From the NCBI GenBank assembly GCA_965115995.1, contig OZ220472.1, positions 806,001 to 870,000 of the forward strand: a stretch of DNA of 64,000 bases, written 5' to 3'. The position numbers were made by a program, and so were the translations under genes. This stretch comes from Poriferisodalis sp026713105. GTDB taxonomy: Bacteria > Actinomycetota > Acidimicrobiia > Acidimicrobiales > Poriferisodalaceae. How positions within the stretch are numbered: position 1 is the first letter of the stretch; every line of letters begins with the position of its first letter. This document shows, piece by piece, positions 16,431 through 25,299 of the stretch. The notes under the pieces were generated by a model. That model ran no database searches, had not been told where the DNA came from, and was given only the letters and a program-made list of their open reading frames with translations.

Positions 16431-17180
16431 GTGAGCAAGCTCTCGGTGACGGTCTTGGGTTGTTCGGGCAGCTACGCCGCGGCAGGCGAGTCCTGCAGCG
16501 GGTACCTGGTGCGCAGCGAGACGACGTCGTTGTGGGTCGACTGCGGCCCTGGCACCTTCGCCAACTTGCAATCCCACGTGCCGCTCGAGTCGGTCGACGC
16601 GATGCTCGTCAGCCATCACCACCCCGATCACTGTGCCGAGCTGCCGGTGGTCTACAACGCTGCGAAGTACTACATGGGCATGTCCCACATCCGGGTTCTC
16701 GCAACCGAGGGCGTGCGGGAGGTCACCGAGGCCTACGGCGACAGCTCTGATCTGTTCGGCTGGGAGATGGTGAAGGATTCGTCGGAGGCACGCGTCGGCG
16801 ACATCGACGTGCTGTTCTCACGCACCGATCATCCCGTCGAGACACTGGCGATGCGCTTTGAGAGCAACGGCAAGTCCATCGTCTACACCTCCGACACCGG
16901 TCGGGGCTGGGCGCTGTCTGCCTTGAGTCGTGACGCAGGGCGGCCCTCCCCAGACCTCGTGGTGGGCGAGGGAACGCTGCTGCACGCAACCGACAATCCC
17001 GAGATTCCCCATGTCAGTGCCGCATGGCTAGCGGCGGATGCCAACGACGTAGGGGCACGGCAACTCGTCGTGACCCATGTACCGCCGGGATCGGACCCCC
17101 AGGATCACCTCACCGAGGCGGGCGAGGTGTTCGGCGGCGATGTGGCGGTCGCGAGCACCGGCGCAACCTTCTGGGCGTGA
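16431..17180 (+). CDS. MBL-fold metal-dependent hydrolase, Rv1339-like
   Basis: 249 residues. Metal-binding HxHxDH is complete (H62, H64, D66, H67 in SHHHPDHCAEL); further ligands are in FSRTDHPVE, YTSDTGRG and VTHVPP. Synteny with rph and rdgB matches mycobacterial Rv1339, which has been reported as an atypical cyclic-AMP phosphodiesterase. It is also distantly similar to tRNase Z, but lacks the long exosite arm. GTG start at 16431; it is followed 34 bp later by rph. Confidence 0.85.
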   Translation: MSKLSVTVLGCSGSYAAAGESCSGYLVRSETTSLWVDCGPGTFANLQSHVPLESVDAMLVSHHHPDHCAELPVVYNAAKYYMGMSHIRVLATEGVREVTEAYGDSSDLFGWEMVKDSSEARVGDIDVLFSRTDHPVETLAMRFESNGKSIVYTSDTGRGWALSALSRDAGRPSPDLVVGEGTLLHATDNPEIPHVSAAWLAADANDVGARQLVVTHVPPGSDPQDHLTEAGEVFGGDVAVASTGATFWA

Positions 17181-17214
17181 ACGCCGAGCGTGTCGTGAGA
17201 ACTGAGCCTGAGTC

Positions 17215-17943
17215 GTGACGCGCGCCGACGGTCGTGTGCCCGGCGAGCTGCGCCCCGTCACGTTCGAACGCGACTTCACCGACCAAACGCCCGGATCGGT
17301 GCTGGTGTCCTTCGGTCGGACCCGGGTGCTGTGCACCGTGTCGATCGACGACGACGTGCCACGCTGGATGCGCGGCCGGGGGACTGGTTGGGTGACTGCC
17401 GAATACGCGATGCTGCCCGGCTCGAGCGGCGAGCGTGTCGGCCGTGAGTCCAAGCGCGGCAAGCAGAAGGGGCGCACGCTCGAGATCGAGCGGCTGATCG
17501 GGCGGGCGCTGCGAGCGGTGTGCGACATGGCAGCGCTCGGCGAGCGCGAGGTCACCGTCGATTGCGATGTGTTGCAGGCCGATGGGGGGACGCGCACCGC
17601 ATCGATCTGTGGCGGTTACGTGGCCCTCCACGATGCGTGCACCCGCCTGGTCGCCAACGGAGCCATCAACCAGCACCCGCTCATCGATGAGTGCGCCGCC
17701 ATCTCGGTGGGGATCGTCGACGGCGAGGCCCGTCTCGACCTTCCCTACGAGGAGGATTCGCGGGCCGAAGTGGACATGAACGTCGTGATGACCGGGCAGG
17801 GGCGCTTCGTGGAGGTGCAGGGCACCGCCGAAGGCGAACCCTTCGACGAAGCCCAGCTCGCCGCAATGCTGGCGCTGGCCCGTTCGGGGATCGCCGAGAT
17901 CGTCGATCTGCAGCGAGCAGCGCTGGCAACGCCACCGACGTGA
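17215..17943 (+). CDS. rph: ribonuclease PH
   Basis: 242-residue phosphorolytic 3'-5' exoribonuclease that trims tRNA 3' ends. Highly conserved segments: RPVTFERDFTDQTPGSVLVSFGRTRVLCTVSID, WVTAEYAMLPGSS, the basic ESKRGKQKGRTLEIERLIGRALR and DCDVLQADGGTRTASICGG. GTG start at 17215. It lies in the same position relative to rdgB as in mycobacteria. None of the four tRNA genes in this window encodes CCA, so 3' trimming followed by CCA addition is expected in this organism. Confidence 0.95.
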   Translation: MTRADGRVPGELRPVTFERDFTDQTPGSVLVSFGRTRVLCTVSIDDDVPRWMRGRGTGWVTAEYAMLPGSSGERVGRESKRGKQKGRTLEIERLIGRALRAVCDMAALGEREVTVDCDVLQADGGTRTASICGGYVALHDACTRLVANGAINQHPLIDECAAISVGIVDGEARLDLPYEEDSRAEVDMNVVMTGQGRFVEVQGTAEGEPFDEAQLAAMLALARSGIAEIVDLQRAALATPPT

Positions 17944-18021
17944 CCGGAGCGGCCTCGTCGCCGGCTGTGGCTGAGCACACCAGGCGTGCAAGCCCCCGAT
18001 GGTCGCGGAGGTCGTGACCTC

Positions 18022-18603
18022 GTGCGGCTGGTGATGGCGTCAGCCAATCCGCACAAGGCAGTCGAGATCGCCGCGGTGTTGCGTGAGGCGATGCCATCGG
18101 TGGAAATACTGCCGAGGCCGTCGCAATTGGGCGACGTGGCGGAGGACGGCGAGACCTTGGAAGAGAACGCGCTCATCAAAGCTCGGTTCGTGTTCGCCGC
18201 TGCCGGTGAGCCGTCCATCGCCGACGACACCGGGCTTGAGGTTGATGCGCTGGGCGGCGCTCCCGGCGTGCACAGCGCCCGCTACGCGGGACCCGAGGCG
18301 GATCCGGTTGCCAATCTGGCCAAGCTCATGGCCGCGTTGGAAGGGGTGCCGCATTCGGAGCGCCGAGCGCGTTTTCGGACCGTGGTGGCGGTTGTCCTGT
18401 GCAGCGGTAGCGAGGTGCTGGCCGACGGCGTCGTCGAGGGCACGATTGCGCTGTCGCAGCGGGGCGATGGCGGCTTCGGTTACGACCCCGTCTTTGTCCC
18501 CGACGAGGCAGCCCCGCTGACGTTTGCCGAGATGTCGGCGGATGCGAAGAACCACATCAGCCATCGCGGTCGCGCCTTGCGTGCCCTGGCAGCGCAGCTC
18601 TGA
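18022..18603 (+). CDS. rdgB: RdgB/HAM1 non-canonical purine NTP pyrophosphatase
   Basis: 193 residues. The enzyme hydrolyses dITP, ITP and XTP to monophosphates, cleaning the nucleotide pool. Motifs: N-terminal VMASANPHKAVEI, metal and phosphate site ADDTGLEVDALGGAPGVHSARYAG, and C-terminal DGGFGYDPVFVP with AEMSADAKNHISHRGRAL. I prefer the GTG at 18022, with GGAGG upstream, because the family starts right at this strand; the GTG at 17986 would add twelve residues. Confidence 0.94.
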   Translation: MRLVMASANPHKAVEIAAVLREAMPSVEILPRPSQLGDVAEDGETLEENALIKARFVFAAAGEPSIADDTGLEVDALGGAPGVHSARYAGPEADPVANLAKLMAALEGVPHSERRARFRTVVAVVLCSGSEVLADGVVEGTIALSQRGDGGFGYDPVFVPDEAAPLTFAEMSADAKNHISHRGRALRALAAQL

Positions 18604-18706
18604 ACTCGACTGGGGCGACCTCGCGGACGCTGTTGAGGCGCCGCCGGAGGCGAGCGGCAGCGCGACTCCGGCTGGGCTCGATGGCCCCGTCGGTAACCTG
18701 CGCCCC

Positions 18707-19327
18707 ATGAGCGAACTTCCCTCCACACAGCGCCCGAGCCCGGCGTCTGAGCGTGCGTTCGAGTCCAGCGGTGTGACCGGGTGGACCCAGATTTCGAACC
18801 GGCTGCTCGACGACCGCATCGTGTTCTTGGGCGATGAATTGGATGACCAGTTGGCCAACGTCGTCTGTGCGCAGATGCTGTACCTAGAGGGTCAGGACCG
18901 GGGCCGCGACATCTCGCTGTACATCAACAGCCCTGGTGGCTCGGTCACCGCCGGCATGGCCATCTACGACACGATGCAATTCGTAGCCTGCGACGTGGCC
19001 ACGGTTTGCCTCGGGCTGGGCGCCTCGATGGGGCAGTTCCTGCTCACGGCGGGAGCACCGGGCAAGCGCTACTGCCTGCCGCACGCCCGGGTGATGATGC
19101 ATCAGCCGTCTGGCGGAGTACGTGGCCAGGCATCTGACATCGCCATCCAGGCCGAGCAGATGGCCTACGTCAAGCGCCTGATGGCCGAGCGCACTGCGCT
19201 TCACAGCGGTCAGGATGTCGAGCAGATCCTGCTCGACTCCGAGCGAGACCGCTGGTTCACTGCCGAGGAAGCCAAGGGCTACGGCTTGTGCGATCACGTG
19301 GTCGTCAAGCGCGGGGAGATGATCTAG
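18707..19327 (+). CDS. clpP: ATP-dependent Clp protease proteolytic subunit
   Basis: 206-residue serine protease that forms the double heptamer degrading substrates unfolded by ClpX/ClpC. Catalytic triad: Ser107 (LGASMGQF), His132 (MMHQPSGG), Asp181 (ERDRWFTAEEA). The handle and LYINSPGGSVTAGMAIYD are intact. The common GxxASM motif reads GLGASM. Start at ATG 18707; a longer open frame overlaps rdgB in another frame and is rejected. It stands alone here, without a second clpP copy or clpX, which actinobacteria usually have elsewhere. Confidence 0.94.
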   Translation: MSELPSTQRPSPASERAFESSGVTGWTQISNRLLDDRIVFLGDELDDQLANVVCAQMLYLEGQDRGRDISLYINSPGGSVTAGMAIYDTMQFVACDVATVCLGLGASMGQFLLTAGAPGKRYCLPHARVMMHQPSGGVRGQASDIAIQAEQMAYVKRLMAERTALHSGQDVEQILLDSERDRWFTAEEAKGYGLCDHVVVKRGEMI

Positions 19328-19356
19328 CCGGTCGCAGCAGTGCTCGTGCGTCTGGT

Positions 19357-19812
19357 TTATCCAGGCGCAGCAGTGCAATGGCGGGTGACGTAGTCCACGA
19401 CTCGCTGCGTGGCGGCATCCTGGGTCTCGAGGAACGGATCCTGCGCTGCGATCAACGCGGCCGCACGATCGAACGTCTCCCGTGATGCTGTCTCGGCTAC
19501 GGCATCGGAAAGCGCTGCGGTCAGGTCGGCCAGCAAAGCCATGTCAGGTCGTATTTCCACCGGTGCTGCTGCTGCAGCGTCGGCGAATTGCCGCGCTGTG
19601 CGGTCCATTGCCTCACGTGTGGTGGTGTCGTCGTTCGGGTTGACCGTCAAGCTGATCTGGTCGACGACGAGCAGGTGAGCGAACTCCCCGCAGAACTCCT
19701 CGACGGAGGGCTCCCCGCTGTCGCGCCACAGCGTCAAGCGCAGCGCAAGGGCGATCGCTACGACGGCGGCGGCGATGAGGAGCCAGCGCCGGCGAGCTGT
19801 CACGGCCATCAC
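19357..19812 (-). CDS. single-pass membrane-anchored or exported protein of unknown function
   Basis: 151 residues. Basic N-terminus (MMAVTARRRW), one hydrophobic segment (about residues 11-25), then a mostly helical, Ala-rich domain with two Cys (EEFCGEF and TRHCTA) that could form a disulfide outside the cell. It starts within the rpe stop (GTGATG), so it is translationally coupled to rpe. Several actinobacteria carry short exported proteins of this pattern, and I cannot assign a family. Confidence 0.6.
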   Translation of the reverse strand: MMAVTARRRWLLIAAAVVAIALALRLTLWRDSGEPSVEEFCGEFAHLLVVDQISLTVNPNDDTTTREAMDRTARQFADAAAAAPVEIRPDMALLADLTAALSDAVAETASRETFDRAAALIAAQDPFLETQDAATQRVVDYVTRHCTAAPG

Positions 19813-20528
19813 GCTCGGGATGCATCCTCCGCACGGCAGCGCAGATCCGCGACACCGTGCGCGAGTCCCTCGGTGTAGCGGTACAGCGCGCTGCCCGACA
19901 CGAGCACGTTGGCGCCTGCCGCCGCAGCTCCACTGATGGTCTCGGCCGAGATGCCGCCGTCCACCTCGATGTCGATGCCCGCGCCTGACGCCCCGGGCGA
20001 GCCGCTCTGGGAGATGAGCTGGCGCAGCGCAGCGATCTTGGGCTCCATCGTCGCGATGTAGGCCTGGCCGCCGAATCCCGGATTGACGGTCATGACCAGC
20101 ACCATGTCGACGAGGTCAAGCACGTGGGCCACAGCGTCGATCGGTGTCGACGGATTGATGGCCACGGCCGGTTGCGCGCCAAGCTCGGCAATCCGGCCCA
20201 GTGTCCGATGCAGGTGCGTCACCGACTCGGCATGAACGATCAGCATCTCGCAGCCGGCGTCAACGTAGGCGCCGAGCATCGGGTCGGGGTTCACGACCAT
20301 GAGGTGGGCCTCGAACATCACGCTGGCATGGGGGCGGCAGGCCGCGATGACATCGGGGCCGAACGTCAGGTTCGGGACGAAGACGCCGTCCATGACGTCC
20401 CACTGGATCCGATCGACCCCGGCTTCAGCCAGTGCCGCGCACTCGTCGCCGAGGCGTGCAAAGTCAGCCGGCAGGACCGACGGAACGATCTCGATGGGCC
20501 GCGGTGTCGTTGCAGAACTCGCGTTCAC
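19809..20528 (-). CDS. rpe: ribulose-phosphate 3-epimerase
   Basis: 239-residue TIM barrel of the pentose phosphate pathway. Landmarks: VPSVLPADFARLG, DVMDGVFVPNLTFGP, MFEAHLMV, VMTVNPGFGGQ and IDIEVDGGIS. Three of the four usual metal ligands (two Asp, one His) are present; the first His of the family motif H-x-D-x-M-D is Gln42 here (IQWDVMDG). Length and the remaining core are normal, so the assignment is safe although the metal site may differ. GTG start at 20528. It is co-transcribed with the small membrane protein gene downstream. Confidence 0.9.
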   Translation of the reverse strand: MNASSATTPRPIEIVPSVLPADFARLGDECAALAEAGVDRIQWDVMDGVFVPNLTFGPDVIAACRPHASVMFEAHLMVVNPDPMLGAYVDAGCEMLIVHAESVTHLHRTLGRIAELGAQPAVAINPSTPIDAVAHVLDLVDMVLVMTVNPGFGGQAYIATMEPKIAALRQLISQSGSPGASGAGIDIEVDGGISAETISGAAAAGANVLVSGSALYRYTEGLAHGVADLRCRAEDASRA

Positions 20529-20601
20529 CCGGCCAGTGTTGCCGACGCGCCGGCGAAAGGCGCGGCAGTTAAGGGGGAATGTGGCCCCCGCAGGCGGCGA
20601 G

Positions 20602-21831
20602 TTAGTTCAGGCGTTCCACGATCATGGCCATGCCCTGACCGCCGCCGACGCACATCGACTCGAGCCCGAAGGTCTTGTCGCGGTCGGCCAGACCGTTCAA
20701 CAGGGTGGTCATGATGCGGGCACCGGTCATGCCGAACGGGTGGCCCAGCGCAATGGCACCGCCGTGGAGATTCAGCTGATCGACGATGTCGATGCCCAGC
20801 TCGTCGGCGGACGGGATCACCTGGGCGGCGAAGGCTTCGTTGATCTCGACCATGTCGATGTCGCTCATCGTCATGCCCGCCCGAGCCAGCGCCTTCTTGC
20901 AGGCCTCAATCGGGCCGAGGCCCATGATCTCGGGGTTCAACGCCGAGACCGCCGACGAGATGACGCGAGCCAGCGGGGTGATGCCCAGCTCTTCGGCACG
21001 CTTGCGGCTCATCACCATCACGGCGGCAGCGCCGTCGTTCAGCGGGCACGCGTTGCCGGCTGTCACCCGGCCGTCGGGCCGGAACACGGGCTTCAGCTGT
21101 GAGACGGCGTCGTAGGTGACGCCTGCACGAGGCCCGTCGTCAGCGCTGACCACGCTGCCGTCAGGCAGCTCGAGCGGGGTGATGTCCATCTCGAAGAAGC
21201 CGCTGGCGATGGCGGCCTCGGCCTTGTTCTGGCTCATCACGCCGTATTCGTCCATGGCCTCGCGGCTCACGCCCTTGTGCTCGGCGACGTTCTCGGCCGT
21301 CTGGCCCATCGCGATGTACAGGTCGGGCAGTCCCGGCGCAGGAGCCCAGTCGTCGTGACCGCCTTCTGACCGCACCTTGGTGCGCTCGCCGGGAGCACGG
21401 AACTGCGGGTTGGTGGTGCCGGGCAGGCTGTCGGAGTTGCCCTTGTCGTAGCGGCTGACGCACTCGACGCCAGCGGCGATGAAGGCGTCGCCCTCACCGG
21501 CGCGGATGGCATGGGCTGCCATGCGGATGGTCTGCAGCGACGAGGAGCAGTAGCGGTTGACGGTGGTGCCGGGCACCTCCTCGAGGCCGGCCAGGATGGC
21601 CGAGGCACGAGCGATGTTGAAGCCGGCCTCTCCGCCGGGCTGGCCGCATCCCAGCATGAGATCCTCAATCTCGTTGCGGGGAAGCTCAGGCACCTTGTCG
21701 AGCAGCTTGGTCACGATCTGCGCGGTCATGTCGTCGGGCCGCATCTCGGTCAGCGAGCCCTTGAATGCTCGTCCGATCGGGCTGCGGGCGGTGGCGACGA
21801 TGACCGGATCGGTCGCGGCGTCAGTGCTCAT
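20602..21831 (-). CDS. acetyl-CoA acetyltransferase / thiolase
   Basis: 409-residue thiolase. Nucleophilic Cys95 (NRYCSSSLQT), His in GHPFGMTGARIM, and the second active-site Cys in ESMCVGGGQGMA; NEAFAAQ is also present. The FadA/AtoB-like family either degrades 3-ketoacyl-CoA or condenses acetyl-CoA. It stands apart from any fadB-like gene here, so the direction is unknown. It may serve the CoA-based catabolism encoded by the downstream accessory region. ATG at 21831. Confidence 0.92.
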   Translation of the reverse strand: MSTDAATDPVIVATARSPIGRAFKGSLTEMRPDDMTAQIVTKLLDKVPELPRNEIEDLMLGCGQPGGEAGFNIARASAILAGLEEVPGTTVNRYCSSSLQTIRMAAHAIRAGEGDAFIAAGVECVSRYDKGNSDSLPGTTNPQFRAPGERTKVRSEGGHDDWAPAPGLPDLYIAMGQTAENVAEHKGVSREAMDEYGVMSQNKAEAAIASGFFEMDITPLELPDGSVVSADDGPRAGVTYDAVSQLKPVFRPDGRVTAGNACPLNDGAAAVMVMSRKRAEELGITPLARVISSAVSALNPEIMGLGPIEACKKALARAGMTMSDIDMVEINEAFAAQVIPSADELGIDIVDQLNLHGGAIALGHPFGMTGARIMTTLLNGLADRDKTFGLESMCVGGGQGMAMIVERLN

Positions 21832-21988
21832 GGGGGTGTCCCTTCTGCCGGCGCGCCGGATCCGTTTGCAGAGCCGGTCACGCTGTGTGTGCGAGCACAG
21901 AGACTACGTGATTGCTAGGCACTTCGTCCGGGGAGGAAGCGCGTGCTGACGCAGCCTTGCTCGGTCAGGGATGGGCTGTCGCGCGAGT

Positions 21989-24301
21989 TCAGGCGCTCTG
22001 GAGTGCCCGCCAGACGTTCTGGGGGCTGCAGGGCATGTCGATGTGGTCGATGCCGAGGTGGGCGACGGCGTCGCATACCGCGTTGTGCACCGCCGGTGTG
22101 GAGCCGATCGTTCCAGACTCGCCGATGCCCTTCGCACCCAGGGGGTTGCGCGGGCTGGCCGTCTCGGTGTTGGACACCTCGAAGCTGGGCAGCTCTGCGG
22201 CCGAGGGCACCAGGTAGTCCATCAGGCTGGCGTTCAGCGGGTTCGCATCGCCGTCGTATTCCACGTGCTCGTACAGCGCTTGTGCGACGCCTTGTGCGAT
22301 GCCGCCGTGCTGCTGGCCGTTCACGATCATCGGGTTCATGATGGTGCCGCAGTCGTCCACCGCCACATGGCGCAGCAGTTCAACCTCGCCGGTCTCGCGG
22401 TCAACCTCGACGACCGCCACGTGAGAGCCGAACGGGAACGTCGAATCGGTCCCGTCGAAGTTCTCCTCGGCCATGAGGCCTGCCTCGATGCCGGAGGGGC
22501 GGGCGCTGTCGTCGTTGGCCAGCTTGGCAATGTCGGCCCAGCTCACTGAGCTGGTCGGCACACCGGCGACCGCCAAGCCGCCTTCGGCCACCACGATGTC
22601 GTCGGCGGAGGCCTCCAACAGGTGGGCGGCGAGCTGCTTGCCCTTCTCGAGCACCGCCTGGCTGGACAGGTACACCGCCGAGCCTGCGGTCTGCAGCGAC
22701 CGCGAACCCAGCGTGCCGGCACCCGAGGGGACCTCGGCGGTGTCGGCGTCGACGTGAGTCACGTCTTCCATGGCGATGCCGAGCACGCCCTCGACGATCT
22801 GGCTGAACGCCGTGTCGTGCCCTTGGCCGTGGCTGGAGGTGCCGACCCGAATCGTGGCCGTGCCGTCGTCGTGAACCTCTGTGCTGCCGTATTCCACGTG
22901 CAGCCCCACCGGGGCCGTGATCTCCACGTAGGACGACACGCCGATGCCGATCATCCTGGAGTCGCCGGAGTCACGCCTGGCCTGCTGCTCGGATCGCAGC
23001 TGTGCGTAACCCGATGCTTCGAGCACCGCATCGAGCGCCCGCTCGTATTCGCCTGAGTCGTAGCTCACCCCAGTCTGCAACGCGGTGGGGAAGGCATCGG
23101 GCTGCAGGTAGTTCTTGCGGCGAATCTCTGCAGCGTCCATGCCGATCGCAGCGGCGGCCTTGTCGAGGATTCGCTCCACCATCTGGGTGGCCTCTGGTCG
23201 CCCGGCGCCCCGGTAGGCGCCGATCGGCGTGGTGTTGGTGATCACTGTCAGTGACTGGAAGTCGATGACCGGAATGTCGTAGACGGCTTGGCTGAGCATG
23301 CCGGTCAGCATCGGCAGGATCGCTCCGATGATCGGATACGCGCCGGCGTCGGCGATCACGTTCGCCTTGAGGCCCACGATGTTGCCGTCATTGCGCACGC
23401 CAAGTTCGACATTCATGACCATGGCGCGGCCTTGCACCATCGACAGCATGTTCTCGGTGCGGTTCTCGGTCCAGCGAACTGGCCGGGAGAGTTCTTGGGC
23501 TGCCCTGCCGACCACGATGTACTCGGGGTACACCGCAGCCTTGGGGCCGAATCCGCCACCCACCCACGGCGCGGTCACTCGCAGTTGCTCGGCCTCAAGC
23601 CCGAGCGCGGGAGCGAGCGCCTCGTGCTGGGAATGAGCGTTCTGGACCGACACGTGCAACGTCATGGTGCCGTCGCCGCCCGGCACGGCGACGCAGCCAT
23701 TGGGCTCCATGGGCGCGCCGGCCAGACGCTGGGTGACGATGCGCTCGGAAACGACATGATCAGCGCCGGCCAGTGCATCGACGCCGGGGCGCTCACCGGT
23801 CTCTTCATCTGGCCCGGGGATCGCGAAGGGGAAGCACACGTTGGACTGCTGGCCCTCCCATACGACGGGTGAGTCGGGGTCGGCAGCTCGCTCGAAATCA
23901 GAAACGACCGGCAGTGAGCTGTAGTCCACGTATACGGCCTCTGCAGCGTCGTTGGCCTGCGCCTGGGTGCCTGCCACAACCATTGCCACCATGTCGCCGA
24001 CGAAGCGGACACGACCGGCGGCGAGCGGCGGACGGTTGAAGTCCGGCGGCATCATCGGGAAGCCTTGGAATGCGTCCATGGACAGGTTGTCGGCGGTGTA
24101 GACCGCCAAGACGCCCGGCATCGACGCTGCCTCGGAGGTGTCGATCGAGGTGATCTCGGCGTGCGCTTCGGTTGAGCGGACGAAGGCAACCACAGCCGCA
24201 TCGACATCGAGGTCGTCGACGTAGTGGTTCGCGCCGGTCAGCAGCCCAGGATCTTCCTTGCGCTGGACGGCATTCCCAAGAATCGAGCCCGATGCGGCCA
24301 T
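21989..24301 (-). CDS. xanthine dehydrogenase-family molybdopterin-binding large subunit (CoxL-like, form II)
   Basis: 770-residue molybdenum hydroxylase large subunit. N-terminal domain begins ILGNAVQRKEDPGLLTG; the Moco-binding domain holds the active-site loop AYRGAGR, which marks form II/BMS-type proteins rather than true CO dehydrogenase (AYXCSFR); the catalytic Glu lies in GAKGIGESGTIG. ATG at 24301 has AAGGGGG upstream. The small [2Fe-2S] and medium FAD subunits are not in this window, so it is an orphan here. Substrate could be an N-heterocycle or aldehyde. A stable hairpin lies 20 bp upstream of the start. Confidence 0.88.
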   Translation of the reverse strand: MAASGSILGNAVQRKEDPGLLTGANHYVDDLDVDAAVVAFVRSTEAHAEITSIDTSEAASMPGVLAVYTADNLSMDAFQGFPMMPPDFNRPPLAAGRVRFVGDMVAMVVAGTQAQANDAAEAVYVDYSSLPVVSDFERAADPDSPVVWEGQQSNVCFPFAIPGPDEETGERPGVDALAGADHVVSERIVTQRLAGAPMEPNGCVAVPGGDGTMTLHVSVQNAHSQHEALAPALGLEAEQLRVTAPWVGGGFGPKAAVYPEYIVVGRAAQELSRPVRWTENRTENMLSMVQGRAMVMNVELGVRNDGNIVGLKANVIADAGAYPIIGAILPMLTGMLSQAVYDIPVIDFQSLTVITNTTPIGAYRGAGRPEATQMVERILDKAAAAIGMDAAEIRRKNYLQPDAFPTALQTGVSYDSGEYERALDAVLEASGYAQLRSEQQARRDSGDSRMIGIGVSSYVEITAPVGLHVEYGSTEVHDDGTATIRVGTSSHGQGHDTAFSQIVEGVLGIAMEDVTHVDADTAEVPSGAGTLGSRSLQTAGSAVYLSSQAVLEKGKQLAAHLLEASADDIVVAEGGLAVAGVPTSSVSWADIAKLANDDSARPSGIEAGLMAEENFDGTDSTFPFGSHVAVVEVDRETGEVELLRHVAVDDCGTIMNPMIVNGQQHGGIAQGVAQALYEHVEYDGDANPLNASLMDYLVPSAAELPSFEVSNTETASPRNPLGAKGIGESGTIGSTPAVHNAVCDAVAHLGIDHIDMPCSPQNVWRALQSA

Positions 24302-24320
24302 CACTTGCCCCCTTGTGGGT

Positions 24321-24340
24321 GACGCTGCGCGAGCAGCGTC
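24321..24340. promoter_or_regulatory. 8-bp perfect hairpin upstream of the CoxL-like gene
   Basis: GACGCTGC (24321-24328) and GCAGCGTC (24333-24340) pair perfectly around a GCGA tetraloop. It lies in the 155-bp gap between the CoxL-like start and the hydrolase stop, so it is either a leader hairpin of the CoxL gene or a terminator remnant of the upstream gene; no T-run follows on either strand. Confidence 0.5.
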
Positions 24341-24456
24341 GATGTACGTTCACGACAGCGTGCCCGACCATGCGCTACGGCCCGGCATCAGCCGCGACAG
24401 TAGCCCAATGGTGAAGCGGCGCTGTTCGCCAGATTGGCTGTCGCAGCGAGGGCTGC

Positions 24457-25254
24457 TCAGGTCTCGTTCGACCTGGCGGCGGCGCGGTCGAGCGATGCGA
24501 GCCAGCTCGCGACGGTGTGTGCGGCGAGACCGGGTTTCTCGCACATCCACCAGTGGCCGACATCGAGCAGTTCGGTGACCCGAGCGCCGGCTCGCTTGGC
24601 CATGCGGCGATGCATGATGCCCCCGCCGGTGAAGTGGTCTCCCGCCGCCAGGATGCAAAGTCCAGGGCGCTGGCCGGCTGCTGCGATGTTGAAGCCCAAG
24701 TGGGCCATGGCCGGTTGAGCGGCGTCGCGGTAGAGCGCCAAGATGCACCGTCCCATGTCGGCGTTGATGTGGGGCACGACTGCTGGGGCCACCTCGGGTC
24801 CCATGCCCAAGCCGGCATAGAAGTCGACTCGCTCGGCATCAGGACGACTGATCATGCGCGCGATCGAGGCGTCGCCCTCAGGGGTTTGCCACATCTGGGC
24901 CGCGTCGTGCCAGACGTAGTCGGGATCGAACAGGCCGATCACGTCGGTGCACCACGAGCGAATCAGATCGGGGCGCTCCATGGCGATGCGCATGACGTGC
25001 CCACCGCCCCAGTCATGTCCCACGAGGTCGATGTGGGAGGCGCCTGCGGTGAGCAGCCGTTCCAGCTCGGCCGCGAGCCAATCCCGGTATTCGCTCATGG
25101 TGGCGCCGAAGCTGTCGGGCGCGGGTACGCCGAAACCCGGCGGCGAGAGCGCCACCACATCGTCGGCCCCGATGCCGTGACGAGCCAGAGAGGCTCGCAT
25201 GGGCTCCCAGATGGCGGTTGTCTCGGGATTGCCGTGAACCAGCACAAGCGTCAT
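24457..25254 (-). CDS. alpha/beta hydrolase, epoxide hydrolase / haloalkane dehalogenase type
   Basis: 265 residues. HGNPET is the oxyanion motif and GHDWGGG gives an Asp nucleophile, as in epoxide hydrolases and haloalkane dehalogenases rather than Ser esterases. The His of the triad is in DVGHWWMCEKP. ATG at 25254, 45 bp after the HyuA-HyuB stop on the same strand, so it probably shares a transcript with that gene. The natural substrate cannot be read. Confidence 0.85.
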   Translation of the reverse strand: MTLVLVHGNPETTAIWEPMRASLARHGIGADDVVALSPPGFGVPAPDSFGATMSEYRDWLAAELERLLTAGASHIDLVGHDWGGGHVMRIAMERPDLIRSWCTDVIGLFDPDYVWHDAAQMWQTPEGDASIARMISRPDAERVDFYAGLGMGPEVAPAVVPHINADMGRCILALYRDAAQPAMAHLGFNIAAAGQRPGLCILAAGDHFTGGGIMHRRMAKRAGARVTELLDVGHWWMCEKPGLAAHTVASWLASLDRAAARSNET

Positions 25255-25299
25255 GTCAGGGGCCTTCTCGTTGAACGGGTGGTCAGCGGACGCTGGGTT

